Part shown: piece after piece, positions 8,614 to 16,118 of the stretch
Position numbering within the stretch: the first letter of the stretch is position 1
Layout: each line of letters begins with the position of its first letter
DNA from: Comamonadaceae bacterium
GTDB lineage: Bacteria; Pseudomonadota; Gammaproteobacteria; Burkholderiales; Burkholderiaceae_C
Direction of reading: 5' to 3'
Assembly: GCA_023259355.1 (NCBI GenBank)
Contig: JAHFQI010000014.1
Span: 1 to 36,831 of the forward strand
DNA length: 36,831 nt
Made by a program: the position numbers and the translations under genes
Notes under the pieces: generated by a model
The model's database searches: none
The model's input: the letters and a program-made list of their open reading frames with translations, nothing else
What the model was told of the DNA's origin: nothing

Positions 8614-8619
8614 TTGCAA

Positions 8620-8635
8620 TGCAAGTGACGTGCCA
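8620..8635 (-). promoter_or_regulatory. Sigma-54 (-24/-12) promoter of the atzF operon
   Basis: The minus strand reads TGGCACGTCACTTGCA, a complete match to the RpoN consensus TGGCACG-N4-TTGCA. The predicted transcription start is near 8609, which excludes the TTG at 8619 as a start for the hydrolase. It indicates expression under nitrogen limitation with an enhancer-binding activator, as known for atz genes in Pseudomonas. No obvious NtrC palindrome was seen just upstream. Confidence 0.8.
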
Positions 8636-8696
8636 GATTCCGCCGCGATGGAGGTTGGCGGGTGCTTGCCGGTTGCCCGGCCTTTCCAGAACGGCG

Positions 8697-8729
8697 CCCC
8701 GGCTGGGCGCGGGCGCCGCTCAGCCGGGG
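8697..8729. repeat. GC-rich inverted repeat over the rsmI stop codon
   Basis: CCCCGGCTG at 8697-8705 pairs perfectly with CAGCCGGGG at 8721-8729 around a 15-base loop. The rsmI stop codon lies inside the stem. No T-run follows on either strand, so it is not a classic intrinsic terminator. It could slow or process the rsmI transcript and insulate the downstream atz promoter. Confidence 0.5.
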
Positions 8730-9598
8730 TTCTTCTTGACCGCGAGCGCCGCGTCGTAGAGCGTGTTGCGCGACGTCCCGGTGATCTCGGCCGCGAGCTT
8801 GACGGCGGTTTTGAGCGGCAGCTCGGCCAGCAGCAGTTTCAGCACGCGCAGATCCTCGCCCGCGTCGTCGGCCACCGGGGCCCCATGCACCACCACCACG
8901 AACTCGCCACGCAGGCGGTTCGCGTCGGCGGCCAGCCAGGCGGGCAAGTCCTTCGCGGGCACCGTGGCAATCTCTTCAAACTGCTTGGTCAGTTCGCGCC
9001 CCAGCGTCACCGGGCGTTCGCCTAGCACGGCCAGCGCGCCGGCCAGCGCCTCGATGCGGTGCGGCGCTTCGAGCAGCACCACGGCGCGCGGCTCGGCGGC
9101 CAGGGCCTGCACGGCGCGTTCGCGTTCGGCCGCCTTGGGCGGCAGGAAACCCGAGAACACGAAACCCCCTTCCTGCGTCATGCCCGCCGCGCAGAGCGCC
9201 GTGGTGACGCTGCTGGCACCGGGCAGCGGCACCACCGCCAGAGAGGCCGCGCGCACCGCGGCGACCAGGCGCGCACCGGGGTCGCTGATGGCGGGCGTGC
9301 CGGCGTCGCTCACATAGGCGATGCGCTGGCCCAGCTGCAGCCGTTCGATCACGGCCTGCGCGGCCTCGGCCTCGTTGTGCTGGTGCACCGCCAGCAGTTG
9401 CGCGCCGGGACGATCGATGCCGTAGGCGCGCAGCAGCTGCTGGGTGTGGCGCGTGTCCTCGCAGGCCACGGCGTCCACCAGGGCCAGCACATGCAGCGCG
9501 CGCAGCGTGATGTCGGCGAGGTTGCCGATCGGCGTGGCCACGACGTAGAGCGTGCCCTGCGGATAATGCTGGTGCGACGCAGCCTCGCGGGCCGCCAT
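8720..9598 (-). CDS. rsmI: 16S rRNA 2'-O-methyltransferase RsmI
   Basis: A SAM-dependent methyltransferase that 2'-O-methylates C1402 of 16S rRNA. Motifs are TLYVVATPIGNLADITLRAL near the N-terminus, CEDTRHTQQLL (46-56), YVSDAGTPAISDPGARLV and VVLLEAPHRIEALAGAL. I chose the ATG at 9598 (MAAREAASHQHYPQ, 292 residues), which fits the family length; the track's 321-residue version would overlap yraN. It is divergent from yraN with about 38 bases between starts. In enterobacteria rsmI (yraL) neighbours yraN-diaA-dolP, which is conserved here except for lpoA. A hairpin overlaps the stop. Confidence 0.95.
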   Translation of the reverse strand: MAAREAASHQHYPQGTLYVVATPIGNLADITLRALHVLALVDAVACEDTRHTQQLLRAYGIDRPGAQLLAVHQHNEAEAAQAVIERLQLGQRIAYVSDAGTPAISDPGARLVAAVRAASLAVVPLPGASSVTTALCAAGMTQEGGFVFSGFLPPKAAERERAVQALAAEPRAVVLLEAPHRIEALAGALAVLGERPVTLGRELTKQFEEIATVPAKDLPAWLAADANRLRGEFVVVVHGAPVADDAGEDLRVLKLLLAELPLKTAVKLAAEITGTSRNTLYDAALAVKKNPG

Positions 9599-9636
9599 CA
9601 GGGCCGGGGCAAAAGAAGCGCTGGAGGGGAGGGACA

Positions 9637-10044
9637 ATGGAATTCCTTGCAAAAAAGCCCGGGGCTCAACCCGGAACGGCCACACGCGCCACCACCAAGC
9701 AAAAGGGCGATGCCGCCGAGGACGCCGCCCTGCGCCACCTGCAGGCGGCCGGCCTGAAACTGCTGTCGCGCAATTATCGGACGCCCGGGCGCGGCGGCGG
9801 CGAAATCGACCTGATCCTGCGCGAGCGCGACGGCACGCTGGTGTTTGCCGAGGTGCGCCAGCGCAGCAGCGCCTCGCACGGCGGCGCGGCGGCCAGCGTG
9901 GGCGTCGTCAAGCAGCGGCGCATCGTGTTTGCCGCGCGCCACTACCTGATGCGGCTGCGCGAGCCGCCGCCCTGCCGCTTCGATGTGGTGCTGGTCGAAC
10001 CCGCGGGCGTGCAGTGGCTGCGGGCGGCGTTCGATGCGGGTTGA
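9637..10044 (+). CDS. yraN: YraN family endonuclease-like protein (UPF0102)
   Basis: A 135-residue protein with a restriction-endonuclease-like fold. The family core is clear: KGDAAEDAALRHLQAAGLKLLSRNY, then GEIDLI (55-60) and VFAEVR (69-74), then KQRRIVFAARHYL. The Asp/Glu residues of GEIDLI and AEVR are the usual metal-binding positions. Its cellular role is not firmly established; it has been linked to Holliday-junction-resolvase-like nucleases. A strong purine-rich ribosome site (GGAGGGGAGGG) lies just before the ATG. It is divergent from rsmI and lies upstream of diaA. Confidence 0.93.
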   Translation: MEFLAKKPGAQPGTATRATTKQKGDAAEDAALRHLQAAGLKLLSRNYRTPGRGGGEIDLILRERDGTLVFAEVRQRSSASHGGAAASVGVVKQRRIVFAARHYLMRLREPPPCRFDVVLVEPAGVQWLRAAFDAG

Positions 10045-10062
10045 TGTGACCCCCACGTTCGG

Positions 10063-10133
10063 CACTGCGTGTCCTCACTGCCCCCCGAGGGGGCCCAGCC
10101 TTGCTTGGGGCGGCCCGGCGCTGGGCTGAGCCG
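10063..10133. repeat. GC-rich interspersed repeat, copy A
   Basis: This gap between yraN and diaA contains CACTGCGTGTC, then CCCCCCGAGGGGGC (a hairpin), then CGGCCCGGCG. The same three blocks in the same order occur between mmsA and the GMC gene (22287-22345). It is a non-coding intergenic element; I recall similar elements scattered in Comamonadaceae genomes, but only the two copies here are observed. Function unknown. Confidence 0.6.
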
Positions 10134-10215
10134 GCGCGCGGCACCCGGGCGGTGCCACCGCCGTGTTACACCGTCCTACATCCCGTTGCAGAGGGCGCGG
10201 TTATCATCAAAGACC

Positions 10216-10815
10216 ATGTTAGAGCAACGCATTCAACAGCATTTCATCGACAGCGCCGACCTGAAGTACCAGTCGGCCCAATCCCTCGGAAAACCGGTCG
10301 CGGCCGCAGTGCAGGCGCTGCTGGCCTGCGTCACCAGCGGCGGCAAGGTGCTGGCCTGCGGCCACGGCGGATCGGCCACGCTGGCGCAGCATTTCGCGGC
10401 CATGTTCGTGGGGCGCTTCGAACGCGAGCGCCCCGAGCTGGGCGCCCTGGCGTTAACCGCCGACGGCGCCATCCTGACCGCCATTGCGCGCAGCGACGAT
10501 GGCGACCAGGTGTTCGCCCGGCAGGTGCGGGCGCTGGGCCAGGCCGGCGACGTGCTGCTGGCGATTTCCACCAGCGGCAACGCCGCGCCCGTGTTGCGGG
10601 CCCTGGAAGCCGCCCACGAGCGCGAGATGACCGTGGTGGCCCTGACCGGCCACGGCGGCGGCGAGATGGGTCAGGTGCTGCGCGAGACCGACGTGCACGT
10701 CTGCGTGCCGCACGACCGCATGGCGCGCATCCACGAGGTTCACGGCCTGGTGCTGCACTGCCTGTGCGACGGCGTGGACGCCCAATTACTTGGAGAACAG
10801 GAAGTTTCAACATGA
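10216..10815 (+). CDS. diaA: SIS-domain protein, DiaA/GmhA-like
   Basis: A 199-residue SIS (sugar isomerase) domain protein starting MLEQRIQQHFIDSADLKYQS; the track adds 49 residues of upstream repeat. It has VLACGHGGSATLAQHFAAMF, ALTADGAILTAIARSDDG and VLLAISTSGNAAPVLRALEA, the fold of phosphoheptose isomerase GmhA and of the DnaA-binding initiation factor DiaA. Its position between yraN and a dolP-like gene matches E. coli yraN-diaA-dolP, so DiaA is the better call. A role in sedoheptulose-7-phosphate isomerisation for LPS cannot be excluded. The stop overlaps the next start (ATGA). Confidence 0.85.
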   Translation: MLEQRIQQHFIDSADLKYQSAQSLGKPVAAAVQALLACVTSGGKVLACGHGGSATLAQHFAAMFVGRFERERPELGALALTADGAILTAIARSDDGDQVFARQVRALGQAGDVLLAISTSGNAAPVLRALEAAHEREMTVVALTGHGGGEMGQVLRETDVHVCVPHDRMARIHEVHGLVLHCLCDGVDAQLLGEQEVST

Positions 10816-11462
10816 CCCCAAAACAAACCCCGCGTTTCCTGATGGGCGGGCTGACCGTCCTGGCCCTTGTGTCGGCTCTGGGCGGCTGCGCGCCGCTGGT
10901 CGTCGGCGGCGCCGTCATGGGCAGCATGGTTGCCACCGACCGCCGCACCTCGGGTGCGCAGCTGGACGACGAGGGCATCGAGCTGCGCGCCGCCAGCCGC
11001 CTGCGCGAGGCCCTGGGCGAGCGCGGCCATGTGAACGTGACCAGCTACAACCGCCAGGTGCTGCTGACCGGCGAAGTGCCCACGGCACAGGACCAGCAGC
11101 TGGTGGAGAAAACCGTGTCGGGCGTCGAGAACGTGCGGGCGATCGTCAATGAGCTGGGCGTCATGGGCAACTCCACGCTGACCCAGCGCTCGTCCGACTC
11201 GCTGGTGACCGGTCAGGTCAAGGCGACCATGGTCGATGCACAGGACATTTTCGCCAACTCATTCAAGGTTGTGACCGAGCGCGGCACGGTCTACCTGATG
11301 GGCCGCGTGACCCAGCGCGAAGCGGATCGCGCCACCGAACTCACGCGCGGCGTGAGCGGGGTGCAGCGCGTGGTGCGCGTGCTGGAGATCATCAGCGACG
11401 CTGAACTGCAGCGCACGCTGCCCCAGCCGGCGCCCGCGCCTTCGACGGCGCCGAAGTCCTGA
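10812..11462 (+). CDS. dolP: BON-domain outer-membrane lipoprotein, DolP-like
   Basis: A 216-residue lipoprotein starting MTPKQTPRFLMGGLTVLAL. The lipobox LGGC gives a modified Cys26. Two BON domains follow: about residues 50-120 (LREALGERGHVNVTSYNRQV, LVEKTVSGVENVRAIVNEL) and about 130-200 (VKATMVDAQDIFANSFKVVT, ELTRGVSGVQRVVRVLEIIS). DolP (YraP) acts at the outer membrane to maintain envelope integrity. The tail PQPAPAPSTAPKS is disordered. Translation is coupled to diaA by a 4-base overlap, as in the enterobacterial locus. Confidence 0.93.
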   Translation: MTPKQTPRFLMGGLTVLALVSALGGCAPLVVGGAVMGSMVATDRRTSGAQLDDEGIELRAASRLREALGERGHVNVTSYNRQVLLTGEVPTAQDQQLVEKTVSGVENVRAIVNELGVMGNSTLTQRSSDSLVTGQVKATMVDAQDIFANSFKVVTERGTVYLMGRVTQREADRATELTRGVSGVQRVVRVLEIISDAELQRTLPQPAPAPSTAPKS

Positions 11463-11474
11463 GCCTGACGGGCC

Positions 11475-12389
11475 TCAGCGCAGGCGCTTGATCAGGCTGG
11501 AGGTGTCCCAGCGCCGGCCGCCCATCTGCTGCACGTCGGCGTAGAACTGGTCCACCAGCGCGGTCACGGGCAGGCGGGCGCCGTTGCGGCGGGCCTCCTC
11601 CAGCACCAGGCCCAGGTCCTTGCGCATCCAGTCCACCGCAAAACCGAAATCGAATTGGCCGGCCGCCATGGTCTTGCCGCGGTTGTCGAGCTGCCAGCTC
11701 TGCGCGGCGCCCTTGCCGATCACGTCGAGCACCTGGTTCATGTCGAGCCCGGCGCTCTGGCCAAACGCGATGGCCTCGGCCAGCCCCTGCACCAGGCCGG
11801 CAATGCAGATCTGGTTGACCATCTTGGTGAGTTGCCCGGCGCCGCTCTCGCCCATGCGCGTGAAGGCGCGTGAAAACGCCATGGCCACGGGCTGAACCGC
11901 CTCGAACGCGGCCACGTCGCCGCCGCACATGACCGTGAGGGCGCCGTTTTGCGCGCCCGCCTGGCCGCCCGAGACCGGCGCATCGACAAAACTCAGCCCC
12001 AGGTTTTTCGCGGCGCCGTAAAGCTCGCGCGCCACATCGGCCGAGGCCGTGGTGTGGTCCACGAAAATCGCGCCGGGTTCCATGCCGGCGAAAGCGCCGT
12101 CGGCGCCCAGCGTGACCGAGCGCAGGTCGTCGTCATTGCCGACGCAGCAGAACACGATGTCGGCGCCCTGCGCCGCCAGCCGGGGCGTTTCGGCGAATTC
12201 GGGCCTGGCGCCCTGCGTGAACTCCTTGCACCAGGCGGCGGATTTGGCGGCGGTCCGGTTGTACACCTTGACCTGGTGGCCCGCGGCGGCCAGATGGCCG
12301 GCCATGGGGTAACCCATGACACCCAGGCCCAGGAAGGCGACTTTGCGGGCGGGGGTGGGTTCGTAGGCCCGGACGTTGATGTTGCTCAT
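11475..12389 (-). CDS. NAD(P)-dependent beta-hydroxyacid dehydrogenase (3-hydroxyisobutyrate dehydrogenase family)
   Basis: A 304-residue oxidoreductase. The Rossmann motif is AFLGLGVMGYPMAGHL (GLGVMG, 21-26), the substrate loop is DAPVSGGQAGA (136-146), and the catalytic Lys is K189 in GAGQLTKMVNQI. These define the family of 3-hydroxyisobutyrate, tartronate-semialdehyde and glyoxylate/succinic-semialdehyde reductases. The exact substrate is open. It is convergent with dolP, 12 bases apart, and lies downstream of pilU, with 68 bases between them. A glycolate oxidase is elsewhere in the window, so glyoxylate/tartronate-semialdehyde chemistry is conceivable, but there is no linkage. Confidence 0.88.
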   Translation of the reverse strand: MSNINVRAYEPTPARKVAFLGLGVMGYPMAGHLAAAGHQVKVYNRTAAKSAAWCKEFTQGARPEFAETPRLAAQGADIVFCCVGNDDDLRSVTLGADGAFAGMEPGAIFVDHTTASADVARELYGAAKNLGLSFVDAPVSGGQAGAQNGALTVMCGGDVAAFEAVQPVAMAFSRAFTRMGESGAGQLTKMVNQICIAGLVQGLAEAIAFGQSAGLDMNQVLDVIGKGAAQSWQLDNRGKTMAAGQFDFGFAVDWMRKDLGLVLEEARRNGARLPVTALVDQFYADVQQMGGRRWDTSSLIKRLR

Positions 12390-12457
12390 GGATGTCTTTC
12401 AAGTGAAGTCCTGCGGCGCGGCATCACCCACGAACGGGTGAGCGATCGCGGAAGCCG

Positions 12458-13594
12458 TCAGACGATGGAGAAGTGCTCGGTGCCAGATGCCAGATCCTGC
12501 GACTTGCTGCGCTGGCTGTTGAGCTTGATCTGCAGTCGCAGATCGTTCACGGAGTCGGCGTTGCGCAATGCGTCCTCGTAGGTGATGAGATTGGTTTCGT
12601 AGGCGTCGTACAGCGCCTGGTCAAAGGTCTGCATCCCGAGGTTGCGGCTCTTTTTCATGGTCTCCTTGATCTCGGTGACTTCACCCTTGAAGATCAGGTC
12701 GGAGATCAGTGGCGTGTTGAGCAGGACTTCCACCACCGCCAGGCGGCCCTTGCCGGTTTGCCGCGGCACCAGGCGCTGCGAAATCAGCGACTTGAGGTTG
12801 AGCGACAGATCCATGAGCAACTGCGCGCGGCGTTCCTCAGGGAAAAAGTTGATCACGCGGTCGAGCGCCTGGTTGGCGCTGTTGGCGTGCAGCGTGGCCA
12901 TGCACAGGTGGCCGGTTTCGGCGAAGGCAATGGCGTGTTCCATGGTCTCGCGGTCTCGGATTTCACCCATCAAAATCACGTCGGGAGCCTGGCGCAGCGT
13001 GTTTTTCAGCGCGGCCTCCCAGTTGTCGGTGTCCAGGCCGACCTCGCGCTGCGTGATCACGCAGTTCTTGTGCGCGTGCACGAACTCCACCGGGTCTTCC
13101 ACCGTGATGATGTGGCCGTAGGAGTTCTCGTTGCGCCAGTCGATCATCGCGGCCAGCGTGGTGGACTTGCCCGAGCCGGTGGCGCCGACCAGGATGCACA
13201 GGCCGCGCTTGGACATGACCACGTCCTTGAGCACCGGCGGCATGCCCAGGCCGTCCAGCGTCGGCAAGGTCTGTGGAATCACCCGCAGCACCATGCCGAT
13301 CTTGCCCTGCTGCACAAACGCATTGACCCGGAAGCGGCCGACGCCGGCCGGTGCGATCGCGAAATTGCACTCCTTGGTGCGCTCGAAGTCGGCCGCCTGC
13401 TTGTCGCTCATGATCGAGCGCGCCAGCGCCTGCGTGTGCACGCCCGTGAGCGGCTGGGGCGACAGCTTCGTCACCTTGCCGTCCACCTTGATGGCGGGCG
13501 GAAACTCGGCGGTGATGAACAGGTCGCTGCCGTTGCGGCTGACCATCAGCTTGAGCAGGTCGGTGATGAACTTGCTTGCCTGATCGCTTTCCAT
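12458..13594 (-). CDS. pilU: Type IV pilus retraction ATPase PilU
   Basis: A 378-residue hexameric ATPase of the PilT/PilU group. It has an N-terminal PAS-like domain (SDLFITAEFPPAIKVDG), Walker A GATGSGKST (137-145), Walker B VILMGEIRD (206-214) and the His box ETGHLCMATLHANSANQALD. The C-terminus (NLGMQTFDQALYDAYETNLI) is PilU-like. The extended tail and lack of AIRNLIRE distinguish it from PilT. It acts with PilT at the pilus base in the inner membrane for force-dependent retraction. It follows pilT by 24 bases on the same strand. Confidence 0.95.
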   Translation of the reverse strand: MESDQASKFITDLLKLMVSRNGSDLFITAEFPPAIKVDGKVTKLSPQPLTGVHTQALARSIMSDKQAADFERTKECNFAIAPAGVGRFRVNAFVQQGKIGMVLRVIPQTLPTLDGLGMPPVLKDVVMSKRGLCILVGATGSGKSTTLAAMIDWRNENSYGHIITVEDPVEFVHAHKNCVITQREVGLDTDNWEAALKNTLRQAPDVILMGEIRDRETMEHAIAFAETGHLCMATLHANSANQALDRVINFFPEERRAQLLMDLSLNLKSLISQRLVPRQTGKGRLAVVEVLLNTPLISDLIFKGEVTEIKETMKKSRNLGMQTFDQALYDAYETNLITYEDALRNADSVNDLRLQIKLNSQRSKSQDLASGTEHFSIV

Positions 13595-13618
13595 GAAATC
13601 TCTCCTTGCGCTGCGCGC

Positions 13619-14662
13619 TCAACCCGGGAAGTTCTCGGGGATCTTGGCTTTCGAACGCGCTTCCGCGGGTGAAATGACGTTGCGCTTGACCAGGTCCGAC
13701 AGGTTCTGGTCCAGCGTCTGCATGCCGACACTGTTGCCGGTCTGGATGGCCGAGTACATCTGGGCCACCTTGGCCTCGCGGATCAGGTTGCGGATGGCGC
13801 TGGTGCCGATCATGATCTCGTGCGCGGCCACACGGCCGGTGCCGTCCTTGGTCTTGCACAGGGTCTGCGAAATCACCGCCTGCAGCGACTCCGACAGCAT
13901 GGCGCGCACCATGTCCTTTTCCTCGGCCGGGAACACGTCGATCACGCGGTCGATGGTCTTGGCAGCGCTGGAGGTGTGCAGCGTGCCGAACACCAAGTGG
14001 CCGGTTTCGGCGGCCGTCATGGCCAGTCGGATGGTTTCGAGGTCGCGCATTTCACCGACCAGGATCGCGTCCGGGTCTTCCCGCAGGGCGGAGCGCAGCG
14101 CGGCGTTGAAGGACAGGGTGTGCGGGCCGACCTCGCGCTGGTTGATCAGGCACTTCTTGGATTCGTGCACGAACTCGATCGGGTCTTCCACAGTCAGGAT
14201 GTGGCCGTACTCGGTTTCGTTGAGGTAGTTGACCATGGCGGCCAGCGTGGTCGATTTGCCCGAGCCGGTGGGCCCGGTCACCAGCACCATGCCGCGCGGC
14301 TTCAAGGCCAGATCGCCAAAAATCTTCGGCGCGTTGAGCTGTTCGAGCGTGAGGATTTTCGAGGGAATGGTCCGGAACACCGCACCCGCGCCGCGGTTGT
14401 GGTTGAAGGCGTTCACGCGAAAACGCGCCAGGCCCTCGATCTCGAACGAGAAGTCGCATTCGAGGAATTCCTCGTAGGCCTTGCGCTGCGCGTCGTTCAT
14501 GATGTCGTACACCATGGCGAAGACGGTCTTGTGGTCCAGCGCCTCGACGTTGATGCGCCGCACATCGCCGTGCACCCGGATCATCGGGGGCAGTCCGGCG
14601 GACAGGTGCAGATCGGAAGCCTTGTTTTTGACGCTGAATGCCAGCAGTTGGGTGATGTCCAC
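13619..14662 (-). CDS. pilT: Type IV pilus twitching motility ATPase PilT
   Basis: A 347-residue retraction ATPase. Walker A is GPTGSGKST (130-138), Walker B is ILVGEMRDLET, the His box is ETGHLVFGTLHTSSAAKTID, and the PilT hallmark AIRNLIRE is present. The start is a GTG (translated M in the track) at 14662, giving VDITQLLAFSVKNKASDLHL, the usual N-terminus; GAGGG upstream can serve as ribosome site. It forms the operon pilT-pilU and is divergent from yggS with only 36 bases between starts, the arrangement common in betaproteobacteria and pseudomonads. Confidence 0.96.
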   Translation of the reverse strand: MDITQLLAFSVKNKASDLHLSAGLPPMIRVHGDVRRINVEALDHKTVFAMVYDIMNDAQRKAYEEFLECDFSFEIEGLARFRVNAFNHNRGAGAVFRTIPSKILTLEQLNAPKIFGDLALKPRGMVLVTGPTGSGKSTTLAAMVNYLNETEYGHILTVEDPIEFVHESKKCLINQREVGPHTLSFNAALRSALREDPDAILVGEMRDLETIRLAMTAAETGHLVFGTLHTSSAAKTIDRVIDVFPAEEKDMVRAMLSESLQAVISQTLCKTKDGTGRVAAHEIMIGTSAIRNLIREAKVAQMYSAIQTGNSVGMQTLDQNLSDLVKRNVISPAEARSKAKIPENFPG

Positions 14663-14698
14663 GAATCCCTCGGTCGTTTTGATACGCTCTCAAGGATT

Positions 14699-15391
14699 AT
14701 GACGATGATTGCCGACCATCTCCAGACCGTGCACGCCCGCATCGTGGCCGCCTGTCGCGCGGCCGGGCGCGATCCGCGCGAAGTCACGCTGCTGGCCGTG
14801 TCCAAGACCTTCGGGCCGGACGCGGTGCGCGCCGCGCACGCCGCCGGCCAGACCGCGTTCGGCGAGAACTACCTCCAGGAGGCCGTGGACAAGATGGCGG
14901 CGCTGGGCGACCTGCCGCTGGCGTGGCACTGCATCGGCCCGATCCAGTCGAACAAGACCCGGCTGGTGGCGGCGCATTTCGACTGGGCCCACACGGTGGA
15001 CCGCCTGAAGGTGGCCCAGCGCCTGTCCGAGCAGCGGCCCGCCCACCTGGCGCCGCTGCAGGTCTGCCTGCAGGTCAACATCGACGGCGGCCCCACCAAA
15101 TCGGGCGTGCCGCCCCACGAGGCGATGGCGCTGGCGAAAGAGGTGGCGCAGCTGCCGCGCCTGGCGCTGCGTGGGCTCATGACCCTGCCCGAGCCGGCCG
15201 CGGATTTCGACGCCGCGCTCGCCGTGCACCGGCGCGCGAAGGCGCTGTTTGATGCGCTTTGCGCGCAGGGCCTCGCGCTGGACACGCTCTCCATGGGCAT
15301 GACCGCCGACCTGGAGGCCGCCATCCATGCCGGCAGCACCATGGTGCGGGTGGGCACCGCGATTTTTGGCGGGCGGGTCCGCGCCGCCTGA
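14699..15391 (+). CDS. yggS: YggS family PLP homeostasis protein
   Basis: A 230-residue fold-type III PLP-binding protein (PROSC/PLPBP family). The track begins it in the pilT antisense; the real start is ATG 14699 (MTMIADHLQTVHARIVAACR) behind AAGGA. PLP Lys36 lies in LLAVSKTFG. FGENYLQEAVDKM, WHCIGPIQSNKT, GLMTLPEP and LSMGMTADLEAAIHAGSTMV are all diagnostic. It buffers pyridoxal phosphate in the cytoplasm and has no known enzymatic activity. It is divergent from pilT, a classic association. Confidence 0.96.
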   Translation: MTMIADHLQTVHARIVAACRAAGRDPREVTLLAVSKTFGPDAVRAAHAAGQTAFGENYLQEAVDKMAALGDLPLAWHCIGPIQSNKTRLVAAHFDWAHTVDRLKVAQRLSEQRPAHLAPLQVCLQVNIDGGPTKSGVPPHEAMALAKEVAQLPRLALRGLMTLPEPAADFDAALAVHRRAKALFDALCAQGLALDTLSMGMTADLEAAIHAGSTMVRVGTAIFGGRVRAA

Positions 15392-15515
15392 CCGGCGTTC
15401 GCACCGGCGCCGCACGCCAGCGCCGTCCTTCATTTCGTTACCGAACTTGCGTGTCGGCGGGCGGATGTAAGCGCACCCGGCCCTAGCATGAAGTCCTGTT
15501 CAACAAGGAAGTTTC

Positions 15516-16079
15516 ATGGCATCCACACCGTTTTTTGGCAAACGCGAATCCGACGCGCTGCCACTGCGTTCCTCCGCATCCCACGGTCTCTCAGGCGGGA
15601 CTTCGCCGGCGGCCATGGCGGGCGCCGCCAGCAATGTCGCGGCCGCGCCGGCCGTCGAGGTGCCGACCCTGCCTTTGCCCAACCCCGCGGCCTCCATCAC
15701 GCCGGCCGGCGGAAGCCGGCTCATCGTCGGCCCCAACATCAAGCTCAAGGGCGTGGAGATCACCGACTGCGACACGCTGGTGGTGGAAGGCCTGGTCGAA
15801 GCGACCATGGATTCGCGCCTGATGCAGATTGCCGAGATTGGCGCGTTCAAGGGCTCCGCCGAGATCGACATCGCTGAAATCCGCGGCAGCTTCGACGGCG
15901 ACCTGACGGTGCGCGACAAGCTGGTGATTCATGCCACCGGCAAGGTCACGGGCAAGATCCGTTACGGCAAGGTCGTGATCGAGGAAGGCGGGCAGCTCTC
16001 GGGCGACATCACCGTCGACACCGGCAGCCGGGCCAAGGCCCCCGGCATCACGCCGCCGGCGCTGCAGATGGCGGCCTGA
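15516..16079 (+). CDS. Bactofilin family protein
   Basis: A 187-residue cytoskeletal protein (DUF583). The first 60 residues are low-complexity and rich in Ala/Ser/Pro. A beta-helical bactofilin core at about 65-170 follows: SRLIVGPNIKLKGVEITDCD, EIGAFKGSAEIDIAEIRGSF and GKIRYGKVVIEEGGQLSGD. Bactofilins polymerise without nucleotide and scaffold wall or surface machinery. It has a good ribosome site (AAGGAAGTTTC before ATG 15516). It lies 124 bases downstream of yggS and is convergent with the J-domain gene. A role near pili is possible but not shown. Confidence 0.92.
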   Translation: MASTPFFGKRESDALPLRSSASHGLSGGTSPAAMAGAASNVAAAPAVEVPTLPLPNPAASITPAGGSRLIVGPNIKLKGVEITDCDTLVVEGLVEATMDSRLMQIAEIGAFKGSAEIDIAEIRGSFDGDLTVRDKLVIHATGKVTGKIRYGKVVIEEGGQLSGDITVDTGSRAKAPGITPPALQMAA

Positions 16080-16118
16080 AGAAAACCGGGCGCCGCGCGA
16101 CGCCGCCGAACAGGGGCG

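Noticed and set aside
8697-8729. Hairpin at the rsmI end as an intrinsic terminator
   Set aside because: The stem is strong but no T-run follows on either strand; kept only as an inverted repeat.
13820-14698. N-terminal 293 residues of the 523-residue plus-strand ORF before YggS
   Set aside because: This part is antisense to pilT, is Gly/Arg/His-rich shadow sequence, and YggS has its own ATG and ribosome site at 14699.
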